DNA of 64,000 bases from Billgrantia tianxiuensis (GTDB lineage Bacteria > Pseudomonadota > Gammaproteobacteria > Pseudomonadales > Halomonadaceae). The stretch is from the NCBI RefSeq assembly GCF_009834345.1, contig NZ_CP035042.1, forward strand, positions 1,054,001-1,118,000, given 5' to 3'. Position 1 is the first letter of the stretch. Each line of letters begins with the position of its first letter. Below the pieces are notes generated by a model. The model was not told the origin of the DNA. It made no database searches and saw only the letters and a program-made list of their open reading frames with translations. Positions 42,354 to 53,334 of this stretch are shown piece by piece. A program made the translations under genes and the position numbers.

Positions 42354-45026
42354 ATGAGTCTGGAGGCAAGAGAAGATTTCGATCCGGTCGAAACCACGGA
42401 ATGGCTGGATTCCCTGGAGTCGGTCCTGGATCGTGAGGGCGAGGAACGCGCCCGGTTCCTGCTGTCACGCTTGGCCGATCGGCTGCGCCGCGACGGCATG
42501 CAGGCACCCTTCTCGGTGACGACGCCGCATCGCAACACCATCCCGGTGCACCGTGAAGCGCCGATGCCGGGCGACCTGTTCATGGAGCGTCGCATCCGCT
42601 CGCTGATCCGCTACAACGCCATCGCCCAGGTAATCCGCAACAACCGCGCCAACCCGGGCCTGGGCGGACACATCGCCAGTTTCATGTCTGCCGCCACGCT
42701 CTACGACGTTGGCTTCAACCACTTCTTCCGCGCGCCCAACGGCGACTTCGAGGGCGACCTGGTCTACATCCAGGGCCACGTGGCGCCTGGCGTGTATGCC
42801 CGCGCCTACCTGGAAGGGCGCCTCACCGAGGCGCAGATGGACAAGTATCGCCAGGAAGTCGACGGCGATGGCCTCTCGTCTTATCCGCACCCCTGGCTGA
42901 TGCCGGACTTCTGGCAGTTCCCCACCGTTTCCATGGGGTTGGGGCCGATCCAGGCGATCTACCAGGCCCACGTGATGAAGTACCTCGATTCGCGTGAGCT
43001 GAAGAACATGCACGATCGCAAGATCTGGTGCTTCATGGGCGACGGCGAGTGCGACGAGCCGGAATCGCTGGGTGCCATTCACCTGGCCAGCCGCGAGAAG
43101 CTCGACAACCTGATCTTCGTCATCAACTGCAACCTGCAGCGCCTGGATGGTCCGGTGCGCGGCAACGGCCGCATCATCGACGAACTCGAGGGCGTCTTCC
43201 GCGGTGCCGGCTGGAACGTGCTCAAGGTGGTCTGGGGCCGGCTGTGGGATCCGCTGTTCGAAAAGGACAAGAAGGGCATCCTGCAGAAGCGCATGGACGA
43301 GGCGGTCGACGGCGAATACCAGAACTACAAGGCCATCGACGGCGGCTACACCCGCGAGCACTTCTTCGGCAAGTACCCGGAAACCGCCGAGATGGTCAAG
43401 GACATGTCCGACGAGGACATCTGGCGTCTGAACCGCGGCGGCCATGACCCGTTCAAGGTCTACGCGGCCTATCACGAGGCGGTGAACAACGCCAACGGCC
43501 GTCCCACCGTGATCCTGGCGCACACCGTCAAGGGCTACGGCATGGGTAGCGGCGAGGGCGAGGCTTCCATGGAAGCCCACCAGGTCAAGACCATGGAATA
43601 CGAGGCGCTGAAGAAATTCCGTGACCGCTTCGGCATTCCGCTGACCGACGAGCAGCTCAAGGAAGTGCCGTACTACAAGCCGGACGACGACTCGCCCGAG
43701 CTCAAGTACATGCACCTGCAGCGCGAGCGCCTGGGCGGCTACCTGCCACAGCGCCGCAGCGACTTCCAGGCGTTGACGATCCCTAGCCTCGAGGACAAGA
43801 CCTTCGCCACCCAACTGGCCGGTTCCAAGGGGCGCGAGATCTCCACTACCATGGCCTTCGTGCGCATCCTCAACGGCCTGGTGAAGGACAAGAAGATCGG
43901 CCAGCAGGTCGTACCGATCGTGCCCGACGAGGCGCGTACCTTCGGCATGGAGGGCATGTTCCGCCAGCTCGGTATCTATACCTCCGAAGGCCAGAAGTAC
44001 GAGCCCGTCGACAAGGGCCAGATCATGTTCTACCGCGAGGACAAGAAGGGCCAGATCCTCGAGGAGGGCATCACCGAGGCGGGGGCGATGTCGGCGTGGA
44101 TCGCCGCGGCCACCTCCTACAGCAACCACAACTTGCCGCTGCTGCCGTTCTACATCTACTACTCGATGTTCGGCTTCCAGCGTATCGGCGACCTGGCCTG
44201 GGCCGCCGGCGACCTGCAGGCACGCGGCTTCCTGGTCGGCGGTACCGCCGGGCGCACCACGCTCAACGGCGAGGGCCTGCAGCACCAGGATGGCCACAGC
44301 CACCTGCAGGCGGCGATGATCCCCAACTGCCGCAGCTACGACCCCACCTACGCTCATGAGGTCGCGGTAATCGTCCAGGATGGCCTGAAGCGCATGTTCG
44401 CCGACAAGGAGAACTGCTTCTACTACCTGACGGTAATGAACGAGAACTACGAGCACCCCGAGCTCGAGAACGTCCCGGCCGATGACATCATCAAGGGCAT
44501 GTACCTGCTGCGCGAGCAACAGGGCGACAAGGGCCACGTGCAGCTGCTCGGCTCCGGCACCATCCTGCGTGAGGTGGAAGCCGCCGCCAAGATGCTGGCC
44601 GACGAATGGGGTGTGGGCTCCGAGGTGTGGAGCGTGACCAGCTTCAACGAGCTGCGCCGCGAGGCGCTGCTGCTCGAGCGCGAAGCATTCCTCAATGCCG
44701 CCGACGAGCCGGTCAAGCCGCATGTCACCCGCTGCCTGGAAGGGCGCAAGGGGCCGGTCATCGCCTCCACCGATTACATGCGTCTGTTCGCCGACCAGGT
44801 ACGTGCCTGGGTGCCGACCGACTACCATGTATTGGGAACCGACGGCTACGGCCGCTCCGATACCCGCGAGAAGCTGCGCCACTTCTTCGAGGTCGATCGC
44901 TACTTCGTGACCGTGGCGGCGCTCAAGGCGTTGGCCGACCGCGGTGAGCTGGATCGCAAGGTCGTTGCCGAGGCGATCAAGAAGTATGGCATCGATCCCA
45001 ACAAGCCCAACCCGCTGACGAGCTGA
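42354..45026 (+). CDS. aceE: Pyruvate dehydrogenase E1 component (homodimeric)
   Basis: An 890-residue thiamine-diphosphate enzyme that decarboxylates pyruvate and acetylates the E2 lipoyl groups. The start ATG 42354 follows CGGAGAGACGTCT. Conserved segments are RIRSLIRYNAIAQVIRNN, FMGDGECDEPESLGAI (ThDP motif), YYIYYSMFGFQRIGDLAWAAGD and GRTTLNGEGLQHQDGHSH. Length matches the E. coli enzyme (887). It is followed by aceF; no lpd gene lies in the window. Confidence 0.98.
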   Translation: MSLEAREDFDPVETTEWLDSLESVLDREGEERARFLLSRLADRLRRDGMQAPFSVTTPHRNTIPVHREAPMPGDLFMERRIRSLIRYNAIAQVIRNNRANPGLGGHIASFMSAATLYDVGFNHFFRAPNGDFEGDLVYIQGHVAPGVYARAYLEGRLTEAQMDKYRQEVDGDGLSSYPHPWLMPDFWQFPTVSMGLGPIQAIYQAHVMKYLDSRELKNMHDRKIWCFMGDGECDEPESLGAIHLASREKLDNLIFVINCNLQRLDGPVRGNGRIIDELEGVFRGAGWNVLKVVWGRLWDPLFEKDKKGILQKRMDEAVDGEYQNYKAIDGGYTREHFFGKYPETAEMVKDMSDEDIWRLNRGGHDPFKVYAAYHEAVNNANGRPTVILAHTVKGYGMGSGEGEASMEAHQVKTMEYEALKKFRDRFGIPLTDEQLKEVPYYKPDDDSPELKYMHLQRERLGGYLPQRRSDFQALTIPSLEDKTFATQLAGSKGREISTTMAFVRILNGLVKDKKIGQQVVPIVPDEARTFGMEGMFRQLGIYTSEGQKYEPVDKGQIMFYREDKKGQILEEGITEAGAMSAWIAAATSYSNHNLPLLPFYIYYSMFGFQRIGDLAWAAGDLQARGFLVGGTAGRTTLNGEGLQHQDGHSHLQAAMIPNCRSYDPTYAHEVAVIVQDGLKRMFADKENCFYYLTVMNENYEHPELENVPADDIIKGMYLLREQQGDKGHVQLLGSGTILREVEAAAKMLADEWGVGSEVWSVTSFNELRREALLLEREAFLNAADEPVKPHVTRCLEGRKGPVIASTDYMRLFADQVRAWVPTDYHVLGTDGYGRSDTREKLRHFFEVDRYFVTVAALKALADRGELDRKVVAEAIKKYGIDPNKPNPLTS

Positions 45027-45087
45027 TCCGGTGGCCAGGCGGGCCCGGGCCCGCCTGTTCCAGGCACGATTTGGAAGGAGCGCGACC

Positions 45088-47094
45088 TTGAGTAGCGAAA
45101 TCATAAAAGTTCCCGATATCGGCGGCAGCGAAGACGTCGAGATCATCGAAATCGCGGTATCCGAAGGGGATGTCATCCAGCCCGAGGACACCCTGATCAC
45201 ACTGGAATCGGACAAGGCCAGCATGGACGTGCCGTCACCCAAGGGCGGCAAGGTGGTGCGCGTGCTGGTGAAGGAGGGCGACACCGTCTCCGAGGGTGAC
45301 GACATCGTCGAACTCGAGGTGGAAGGCGGCGGCACAGACGATGCCGGCTCTCAGGGCAAGGAGGAGAAGTCCGAGGCCGAGGCTCCCAGGCAGCAGGCAC
45401 AGGCCGCCGAAGAAAAGCCGGCAGCCAAGCCATCTGGTGGCGGCAAGCGTACCGTCGAGATCAAGGTGCCCGACCTGGGCGGCTCCGAGAACGTCGAGAT
45501 CATCGAAGTGGCGGTCGCCGAGGGCGATGAGATCAGTGAGGAAGACACGCTCATCACCCTGGAGTCGGACAAGGCCTCCATGGACGTGCCCAGCCCCTAC
45601 TCCGGAAAGCTGGTTTCCCTCACCGTCAAGGAGGGCGACACCGTCTCCGAGGGCGACGTGATCGGTACCATGGAAATTGCCGGCGAAGGCGGCGAAGTGG
45701 CCGAGCCGGAAGCCGTCGAGACCACGGCCGAGCCCGCCGAACAGGCCGAGGCCCCGGCCGAGGAAGAGGCGGTCAGCGGCGAGCCCGAGCGCAAGGAGAT
45801 TCGCGTTCCCGATCTCTCCGGCTCGAGTGACGTGCCGATCATCGAGATCGCCGTTAGCGCCGGCGACGAAGTCGACGAGGAAGACCCGCTGATTACCCTG
45901 GAGTCCGACAAGGCCTCCATGGACGTGCCGAGCCCCTACAAGGGCAAGCTGATCGAACTCACCGTCAAGGAGGGCGACACCGTCTCCGAAGGCGACCTGA
46001 TCGGCTATATCGAGGTGGCGGGCGCCAAGCCGCGGGCGGCGACGCCCAAGGCCAGCAAGGCGCCGAGCGAGCCGAGCGAGAAGCCGGCATCGCCCACCCA
46101 GGCCAAGCCGACTCCATCCGGCACGCCGAGCCCCGAGGCCCAGATGGCGGCCCACAAGCCGCGCGACGGCAAGCTGGTCCACGCCGGCCCCGCCGTGCGC
46201 ATGCTGGCCCGCGAGCTGGGCGTCGACCTGGGGCTGGTCAAGCCGAGTGGCCCCAAGGAGCGCGTGCTCAAGGAGGACGTGCACGCCTACGTCAAGCAGG
46301 TGATGGCGGGGCAGGCCAAGGCGCCGGCCGCCGCACCGGCGGCGGCGACTGGTGGCGCTGGCATTCCGCCGGTGCCGGATCAGGACTTCAGCCAGTTCGG
46401 TGAAGTGGAAGAGAAGCCGATGGGCCGCCTGCTCAAGATGGGCGCCACCAACCTGCACCGCAGCTGGCTCAACGTGCCCCACGTGACCCAGTTCGACGAG
46501 GCCGACATCACCGAGCTGGAAGCCTTCCGCAAGTCGATGAAGGCCGAAGCCGAAGCCCAGGGTGCCAAGCTCACGCCGCTGCCGTTCCTGATCAAGGCGT
46601 GTGCCTTTGCCCTGCGCAAGTTCCCGCAGTTCAACGTCAGCTTGAAGAGCGACGGCGAGACCATCGTGTGGAAGAAGTACGTCCACATCGGTATCGCGGT
46701 CGATACGCCCGACGGGCTGATGGTGCCGGTGATCCGCGACGCCGACAAGAAGTCGCTGATCGATTTGGCCAAGGAGAGCGTGGAGCTGGCCGGCAAGGCG
46801 CAGTCGAAGAAGCTCAAGCGCGAGGAGATGACCGGCGGCTGCTTCACCATCTCGAGCCTGGGCTCCATCGGCGGCACCGCCTTCACGCCGATCGTCAACG
46901 CCCCGGAGGTCGCCATCCTCGGCGTTTCCAAGGCGCAGATGAAACCGGTGTGGAACGGCGCCGACTTCGAGCCGAGGCTGATGATGCCGCTGTCGCTCTC
47001 CTACGATCACCGGGCCGTCAATGGTGCCGATGCGGCACGCTTCACCGCCTTCCTGGCGGCGGCGCTGAGTGACATCCGACGCCTGCTGATGTAA
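45088..47094 (+). CDS. aceF: Dihydrolipoyl acetyltransferase E2 with three lipoyl domains
   Basis: A 668-residue E2 of pyruvate dehydrogenase. The best start is TTG 45088, seven bases after AAGGAG and directly giving MSSEIIKVPDIGG; no in-frame ATG fits. Three lipoyl domains carry the modified lysines in ESDKASMDVPSP at residues 43, 162 and 275, joined by acidic or Pro/Ala linkers. Next are the peripheral-subunit-binding domain (AGPAVRMLARELGVDL) and the catalytic domain with SYDHRAVNGADAARF. The gene ends at a strong hairpin. Confidence 0.96.
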   Translation: MSSEIIKVPDIGGSEDVEIIEIAVSEGDVIQPEDTLITLESDKASMDVPSPKGGKVVRVLVKEGDTVSEGDDIVELEVEGGGTDDAGSQGKEEKSEAEAPRQQAQAAEEKPAAKPSGGGKRTVEIKVPDLGGSENVEIIEVAVAEGDEISEEDTLITLESDKASMDVPSPYSGKLVSLTVKEGDTVSEGDVIGTMEIAGEGGEVAEPEAVETTAEPAEQAEAPAEEEAVSGEPERKEIRVPDLSGSSDVPIIEIAVSAGDEVDEEDPLITLESDKASMDVPSPYKGKLIELTVKEGDTVSEGDLIGYIEVAGAKPRAATPKASKAPSEPSEKPASPTQAKPTPSGTPSPEAQMAAHKPRDGKLVHAGPAVRMLARELGVDLGLVKPSGPKERVLKEDVHAYVKQVMAGQAKAPAAAPAAATGGAGIPPVPDQDFSQFGEVEEKPMGRLLKMGATNLHRSWLNVPHVTQFDEADITELEAFRKSMKAEAEAQGAKLTPLPFLIKACAFALRKFPQFNVSLKSDGETIVWKKYVHIGIAVDTPDGLMVPVIRDADKKSLIDLAKESVELAGKAQSKKLKREEMTGGCFTISSLGSIGGTAFTPIVNAPEVAILGVSKAQMKPVWNGADFEPRLMMPLSLSYDHRAVNGADAARFTAFLAAALSDIRRLLM

Positions 47095-47111
47095 TCATTG
47101 TCGAAAGCTGT

Positions 47112-47141
47112 ACCGACGGCGCCCTGCGGGGCGCCGTCGGT
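47112..47141 (+). terminator. aceEF terminator
   Basis: A 12-bp perfect stem (ACCGACGGCGCC/GGCGCCGTCGGT) with a six-base loop starts 18 bases after the aceF stop. The following GTCTGG has few T residues, so strength is uncertain. Confidence 0.7.
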
Positions 47142-47333
47142 GTCTGGGGCCTCCACTTTCGGGTGGGGATACCAAAGTGCAACCCCGCCTTAATTGGCTG
47201 ATAATGCAGCGGCTTTGGTCAGGCAAGCAGAGCTCGTCCGGCAGCGTGCGGTTGTCTGGTGCCTCCGCCGCGGTTATCGTTCATGACATTCCGTTTACTC
47301 ACAAGAATTTCCACTCTCTCAAGGAGCAGCTAG

Positions 47334-47990
<657 letters not shown>

Positions 47991-48013
47991 CGTTTGCCAA
48001 CGGCTCTCTTCTG

Positions 48014-48039
48014 CAGTGGCCCGCCTCGGCGGGCCACTG
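48014..48039 (+). terminator. adk terminator
   Basis: A 12-bp perfect inverted repeat (CAGTGGCCCGCC/GGCGGGCCACTG) separated by two bases, 23 bases after the adk stop; the loop is probably four or more bases in practice. Confidence 0.7.
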
Positions 48040-48128
48040 TCGTTATGAGCCATCGTCGTTACGGGCCATCGTCCCACGCTGCGCGGCGGCGTATAATGGT
48101 TCGCCCATGCTCTGACGCGATATTCCCT

Positions 48129-48829
48129 ATGCCGATCCTGCTGGCCCTCGATGCCTCCTCCAGCGCCTGTTCCGCCGCCCTGCTCCAGCGTGACGATGCC
48201 GGGAGCGACTCGTTTCCCGCTTTGCCCTGACGCCCCGTGAGCATACTCGCCGGCTGCTGCCGATGATCGACGAGGTCCTGGCCGAGGCTGGCGTGACTGC
48301 CGCCGAGCTGGATGGCATCGCCTACGGGCGCGGCCCCGGCTCCTTCACCGGGTTGCGTATCGCTGCCGGTACGGCTCAAGGGTTGGCTTATGGTTTGGGT
48401 CTTCCGCTACTCGGCGTATCGACGCTCGAGGCGCTGGCCCTCGCGGCCCATCGTCGTCACGGTGTCGCGAATGTGGTCACCGCCATGGATGCGCGCATGG
48501 GCGAGATCTACGTCGCCGCCTGGCGCTGTCGTGACGGTGCGACAGAGGCGCTGCTCGCGGAGGCCGTGATGCCGCCCGAGCACCTGCGGCTGCCGCCGCT
48601 GGACGAGGGCGATGGCTGGTATGCCATCGGCTCCGGCTGGTCGCTGTGGGAGGCGATACCGGCTGAGGTGCAGGCGAGCATCGGCCAGCGCGACGCCGAG
48701 TCGGAACCGGCGGCCGAGGAGATGGTCTTGCTGGCCGCCCGAGACTATGCACAGGGTGCTCGCCCTGCCGCCCATGAGAGCCAGCCGATCTATCTGCGCG
48801 ATCAAGTGGCGTGGCAGAAGGGCAAATGA
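48129..48829 (+). pseudogene. tsaB: tsaB (tRNA t6A synthesis protein) with an apparent one-base deletion
   Basis: The first frame from ATG 48129 gives MPILLALDASSSACSAALL and stops at 48228-48230. The rest of TsaB (PREHTRRLLPMIDEVLAEAG, AYGRGPGSFTGLRIAAG) continues in the -1 frame to 48829. Adding one base between about 48193 and 48225 restores a 233-residue protein, near the E. coli length of 231. A likely spot is near 48197, where an extra G gives DDGRERLVSRFALTPREHT. TsaB is essential in most bacteria and the downstream part shows no decay, so a sequencing indel is more likely than a real pseudogene. It overlaps rsmJ as ATGA. Confidence 0.85.
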
Positions 48830-49545
48830 ACCGTCGCGACCGGCTGCGAGACACTGAGCCAGAAAGCGGCGAGCTGACGTTGTGCCGCGAAGGTGACTCC
48901 CTGGTGCTGGCCGGTGATCCGGCCCTCTACGGCAAACCGCTAAGGGTGGACTTCGCCGAAGGGCGGGCGGCACATCGGCGCCGCTTCGGCGGTGGCCGCG
49001 GCCAGCTCATCGCCCGGGCCTGCGGCCTTGCTTCAGGCATCACGCCCAGCGTGATAGATGCCACCGCTGGCCTGGGGCGCGATGCCTTCGTGCTGGCGAG
49101 CCTCGGCGCCGAGGTGCTGCTGATCGAACGCGTGGCGGCGATCCATGCCCTATTGGAGGATGGCCTGGCGCGCGCCGCCAGCGATGCCGATACGGCCGAG
49201 ATCGTCGCCCGCATGCACTTGGCGCATGGCGATGCCACCCGCGATCTCGCCGCGCTGGTTGCCGCCAGCACGGTGGCGCCCCAGGTGATTCACCTCGACC
49301 CCATGTTCCCTCACCGTGAGAAGTCGGCGCTGGTGAAGAAGGAGATGCGCCTGTTCCGCGAACTCGCTGGCGACGATGCCGACGCGCCGCGCCTGCTCGA
49401 GGCGGCGCTGGACGTGGCCACCCACCGCGTGGTGGTCAAGCGTCCGCGCAAGGCGCCGCCCATCGCCGGCCCGGCGCCGCAGCACGTCATCGAAGGCAAG
49501 ACCAGCCGCTACGACCTCTACGTTCACCGCTCGCTCAAGACTTGA
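48826..49545 (+). CDS. rsmJ: 16S rRNA (guanine(1516)-N(2))-methyltransferase RsmJ
   Basis: A 239-residue YhiQ/RsmJ family methyltransferase. SAM-binding motif I is [28 protein letters not shown]; the catalytic stretch is [20 protein letters not shown], and [14 protein letters not shown] is diagnostic. The start overlaps the tsaB stop. It is convergent with plsB. Confidence 0.93.
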   Translation: MNRRDRLRDTEPESGELTLCREGDSLVLAGDPALYGKPLRVDFAEGRAAHRRRFGGGRGQLIARACGLASGITPSVIDATAGLGRDAFVLASLGAEVLLIERVAAIHALLEDGLARAASDADTAEIVARMHLAHGDATRDLAALVAASTVAPQVIHLDPMFPHREKSALVKKEMRLFRELAGDDADAPRLLEAALDVATHRVVVKRPRKAPPIAGPAPQHVIEGKTSRYDLYVHRSLKT

Positions 49546-49605
49546 CGTGGTGCTGGTTCGATCTGTGCATCGGCCTTGCCCCCGGGTCAGCCTCGGGTAT
49601 GTGAC

Positions 49606-52046
49606 CTACCCGTGGCTGACGAGCTGCAATCGATGCCGCAGCGCCGGATCGAACAACTCGCCGGTCTGCTGCGCGGCGCGGCGCAGCCGTTCGTCGTACC
49701 ACAGCAGCCCGTCCTCCTCCCAGATCCAGCCTTCGGTTTCCAGGCTCTCGATCAGGCTGGCGAACAGCTTGCGATCGAAGAACTCCGGTGCGTCGCGTCC
49801 GGAGAGCAGCGCCAGGCGCTCGGCCAGTTGCTGGCTGCGCTCGGCCAGGGCTTCGCGTCCCAGCTTGCCGGGCGCCTGGTCGAGCAGGATGGCCAGCAGC
49901 AGGTAGCCGCGCTCCAGCGAAGGTTGCATCAGGCGTCCCAACAGGTGCAGCTGCTCGCCGGCTTCCAGCGCCTCGGCGCGCTGCCAGCCGCTCCCCCGGC
50001 GCTCGAGCAACCCTTCCGCGCATAGCGCGTCAAGCATCTTGGGCAGGGCTTGGGACAGGGCGCTCGGTTCGAGGAACAGTTCACGCGCCAGGATTGGCCA
50101 GGGCGGGGCGAGTCGGGCCAGCAACGTATCGAGATCGTGACGCGGAGCATGGCGAAAGGCGAAGGCGGCGAGGCCGGCCAGGGCGAAGAGGTGCAGTACG
50201 TTGTTGCGATACCACACCAGCAGGCTGGCTTGCTCCGCCGTCGCCGTGAGAATGTCGCCGAGCGGATGCGGCCGGCGCTCGATCATGCCCAGGGCGACGA
50301 CATGATCGATCCATTGCTCGGGTTCGCCCTGGGGCAGGCTGGTGTGCTCGCCTCCCGGACAGTGGCGTTGCAGTGCCGCCAGCAGCGCCAACTGGCGCGA
50401 CATCAGGCTGGCCTCGATCGCGTGGTGGGGCGTGGCCAGCAGGACCAGTGCCACCAGGTTGACCGGGTTGAGCGCTGCGGCAGCATTGATTCGCCGGGAC
50501 AGCTCGTCGCCGATTCGGGGCACGGCCTGGCTAAGCCAGGCCGGTTTCGCCTGGGAGATGTCGTCGCGCCAGCCTGGCGTGCCGGCATCGAGATAAGGGC
50601 CCAGAAGCAGCGGCTCGCCAACGTTGACGGCGACCTTGCCGAAGGGCTGACGCAACTGACCGACGACCCGCAGCAGCGCCCAAGGCGTCTCCTTGCGTTT
50701 CTTGCCGCCGCGCATTTCGCGCTGATAGCTGGCGTTCTCGATGATACGTTCGTAACCGATGTAGACCGGGATGAAAGCCAGCCGGGTCGGGTTACCGCTG
50801 CCGGCGCTGCGGTAAAACGAACGTAGCGTCATCGACAGCATGCCGGGGCGGGGGCGAGCATGCGTCCGCTGCGTGAGCGTCCGCCTTCGATGAAATACTC
50901 CAGCGGATGGCCGCGCTCCAGTAGCCGGTGCAGGTACTCGTTGAAGACTGCCGCATAGAGCGGCTTGTCGCGGAAGCTACGGCGCATGAAGAACGCACCG
51001 CCGCGGCGCAGCAACGGACCGATCAGCGGCATGTCGAGGTTGCGTCCGGCGGCAATGTGCGGCGGCATCAGGCCGTCGCGATAAAGCACGTAGGAGAGCA
51101 GCAGGTAGTCGATATGGCTGCGATGGCAGGGTACGTAGACCAGCGTATGGTCGCCGGCCAGTGCCTTGACTCGTTCGAGGCCACGCACCTCGACGCCGTC
51201 GTACAACCGGTTCCACAGCCGGCGCAGCAGGCCGTCCATGAAGCGCAGCACCGGGTAGGTCATGTTCGAGGCGATTTCGCGCCCGTAGCGCAATGCACGC
51301 CGCTGCAAACGCTCTGGCGAGCGCTTTTCGGCTGGCGCCAGCTCGCCGATCACCCGGCGCACTTCGGGGCTGGCCGCCACGCCCTCGATCAGGGTGCGGC
51401 GGTGGGAAAGATCGGGGCCGAGCACGCGCGTACGCATACGCCGGAAGTGGATACGCAGCAGTCGGGCACTCTTGCGGTTGGCCACGGCGGGGCCACGCTT
51501 GTCGAGCAGGTCGCGCAGGCGTAGCGGGGCGCCGAAGTGGACTTCGACACTCTTGCCGTTGACCAGCACCGATAGCGCCCGGCGCAACCGCCCGGTCAAT
51601 TGCCAACTGTCGGCGGCCAACAGGCGCCAGAAGCCGAAGCGCTTGCCGGGAGCGCGTCCCCAGAACACGCTTACCGGGATGAGTTGGATATCGGCCTGGG
51701 GATGGGTGGCCAGGTGTTCCAGCGCCTGGCGAAAGGGAGCCTCGAGCGCACGCGTCCGCCGCCATAGCCGGCGCTGCCTGGTAGGGAGTGCGACGCTGGC
51801 CGGCAGTTCGATACCATCGAGGTCGATGCTTCCACGCGCTGGGGGCAGCCCATGGCGTTTGCACAGCACATCGAGCAGCAGGGCGTCGGAGAGTGCTGGG
51901 TGAGGTAGCACGTAGAGCGTGGGCAACCCAGGATCGATACCCAGGTCGCTGGGATCGGGCTCGATGAGCCGGGTCTCGACCCAAGCCTTGATTATCCCTT
52001 TTAGCGGGGCATGAAGTAGTGTGAGCAGTGTCTGGGCCAGGGCCAT
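49606..52046 (-). pseudogene. plsB: plsB (glycerol-3-phosphate acyltransferase) with an apparent one-base deletion
   Basis: The N-terminal 400 residues (HRSHIDYLLLSYVL acyltransferase motif, FIEGGRSRSGRML) end at a premature stop near 50829. The C-terminal half (MLSMTLRSFYR.., IPVYIGYERIIENASYQREMRG) continues in another frame to 49606. Adding one base in the five-G run at 50850-50854 (C on the coding strand) restores APRPGMLSMT and an 813-residue PlsB; E. coli PlsB has 807. The enzyme makes lysophosphatidate, the first step of phospholipid synthesis. Both halves are well conserved, so an assembly error in a homopolymer is the leading explanation. ATG 52046 is the start. Confidence 0.88.
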
Positions 52047-52164
52047 CCGATTGCCTCGAGGTCGAACCAGGGGCCAGTATAGCGATGGCGTCTAGCTGGG
52101 TCAGGTGCTTTCCTGATTGAGAAAATGTGCATCAACCACATGGATTAGCGAACGGGAGCATGCC

Positions 52165-53286
52165 ATGCATGGCGTGTGGCGAGACGGCAATCGGTTCGAA
52201 CTGCTGGCGGAGGCTTCGTGCTTTCTGCCGGTGATGTCCGCTGCCATCAAGGAAGCACGCCACTCGATCCTTATCGAACTCTACCTGATGCAGTCGGGCC
52301 GGCTGGCGACGGCATTGATCGATGCGCTGTGCCGTGCGGCGGGGCGAGGCGTCACGGTTGCCTTGATGCTGGATGCCTACGGGGCCATGGGGCTTGGCAG
52401 TGAGGACCGTCGACGCCTGGAGGAGGCTGGCGTGGCGCTGAGGCTGTTCAATCCGCTGGGGTGGCGTTCACTGACCCGCAACCTGACCAGGGATCACCGC
52501 AAACTGATGGTGATCGACGGCCGTATTGCCTTCACTGGCGGTTTCGGCGTGGTCGACGAATTCCTCGACGCCTGGTACGAGGTCGCGGTGCGCATCGAAG
52601 GGCCGGTGGTTGCCGACTGGGTACGGCTGTTCTCGCGATTGTGGGATTCGACGCTGACGCGTGGCTCGGGGTCGGCGGCTCTGGTTCGACACCTGCAGCT
52701 CGAACTCAACCCGCAGGAGAATGGCCGCGGCATGCGTGGCCGGGTGGTATGGGGCCAAGGCTATCGCTACCAGGCAATTCGTCACTCGCTTTATGGGCGG
52801 GTGTCGTCAGCCCAGCGCCGCATCTGGCTGTGCACGCCTTATTTCGTGCCCACCTTCAGCCTGCGCATGCGGCTGGCGCGGGCCGCCCGCCGTGGGGTCG
52901 ACGTGCGCCTGCTGCTGCCCGGCCACGACCATGACCACCCCTGGGTACGCTATGCCGGTCAACGCTTCTACCGGCGCCTGCTGCGTGCCGGCGTGCGGAT
53001 CTTCGAGTTCCAGCCGGCCTTCATCCACGCCAAGTTCTCATTGGTCGACCAGTGGTCGAGCCTGGGGTCGTGCAATTTCGATCATTGGAGCCTGCATTGG
53101 AACCTGGAGGCCAACCAGGAAGTGGACGATGCCCGCTTCGCCAATGAGGTAGCGGCTCTGTTCGAGCGCAATTTCGCCGCCAGCCGCGAGATCACCCACC
53201 AGGCCTGGGTGCAGCGGCCGCGCTGGCAGCGCTTCAAGGAATGGTTATTCGGCAGCTTCGACGCCTGGTTGACGCGGCTGCGCTAG
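52165..53286 (+). CDS. Cardiolipin-synthase-like phospholipase D protein (ClsB type)
   Basis: A 373-residue protein with two HKD motifs: HRK with Lys113 (RDHRKLMVIDGRIAFTGG) and His288/Lys290 (FIHAKFSLVDQWSSLGSCN). It has no N-terminal membrane anchor and resembles ClsB-type enzymes that join phospholipids. ATG 52165 is preceded by CGGGAG. It is divergent from plsB, so both genes concern phospholipids. Confidence 0.88.
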   Translation: MHGVWRDGNRFELLAEASCFLPVMSAAIKEARHSILIELYLMQSGRLATALIDALCRAAGRGVTVALMLDAYGAMGLGSEDRRRLEEAGVALRLFNPLGWRSLTRNLTRDHRKLMVIDGRIAFTGGFGVVDEFLDAWYEVAVRIEGPVVADWVRLFSRLWDSTLTRGSGSAALVRHLQLELNPQENGRGMRGRVVWGQGYRYQAIRHSLYGRVSSAQRRIWLCTPYFVPTFSLRMRLARAARRGVDVRLLLPGHDHDHPWVRYAGQRFYRRLLRAGVRIFEFQPAFIHAKFSLVDQWSSLGSCNFDHWSLHWNLEANQEVDDARFANEVAALFERNFAASREITHQAWVQRPRWQRFKEWLFGSFDAWLTRLR

Positions 53287-53287
53287 C

Positions 53288-53331
53288 CACGAGCCACAAG
53301 TCACAAGTACAAGCTAAGCTGCAGCCCGAAG
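53288..53331. repeat. Short degenerate intergenic repeat (ACAAG-rich)
   Basis: Between the PLD and UPF0149 genes the sequence iterates CACGAG-CCACAAG-TCACAAG-TACAAG before AAGCTGCAGC. It is unlike coding sequence and may be a dispersed intergenic element. Confidence 0.35.
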
Positions 53332-53334
53332 CGC

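Noticed and set aside
42465..45335. 956-codon open frame antisense to aceE and aceF
   Set aside because: It is a by-product of GC-rich third positions in the true genes; its translation is low-complexity His/Gly/Val/Leu-rich and matches no family.
48193..48230. Programmed -1 frameshift in tsaB
   Set aside because: No good slippery heptamer in the right phase and no downstream hairpin evident; single-base sequencing loss is simpler.
50845..50860. Programmed frameshift in plsB
   Set aside because: A homopolymer is present, but plsB is not known to use frameshifting and a missing base restores the exact family sequence.
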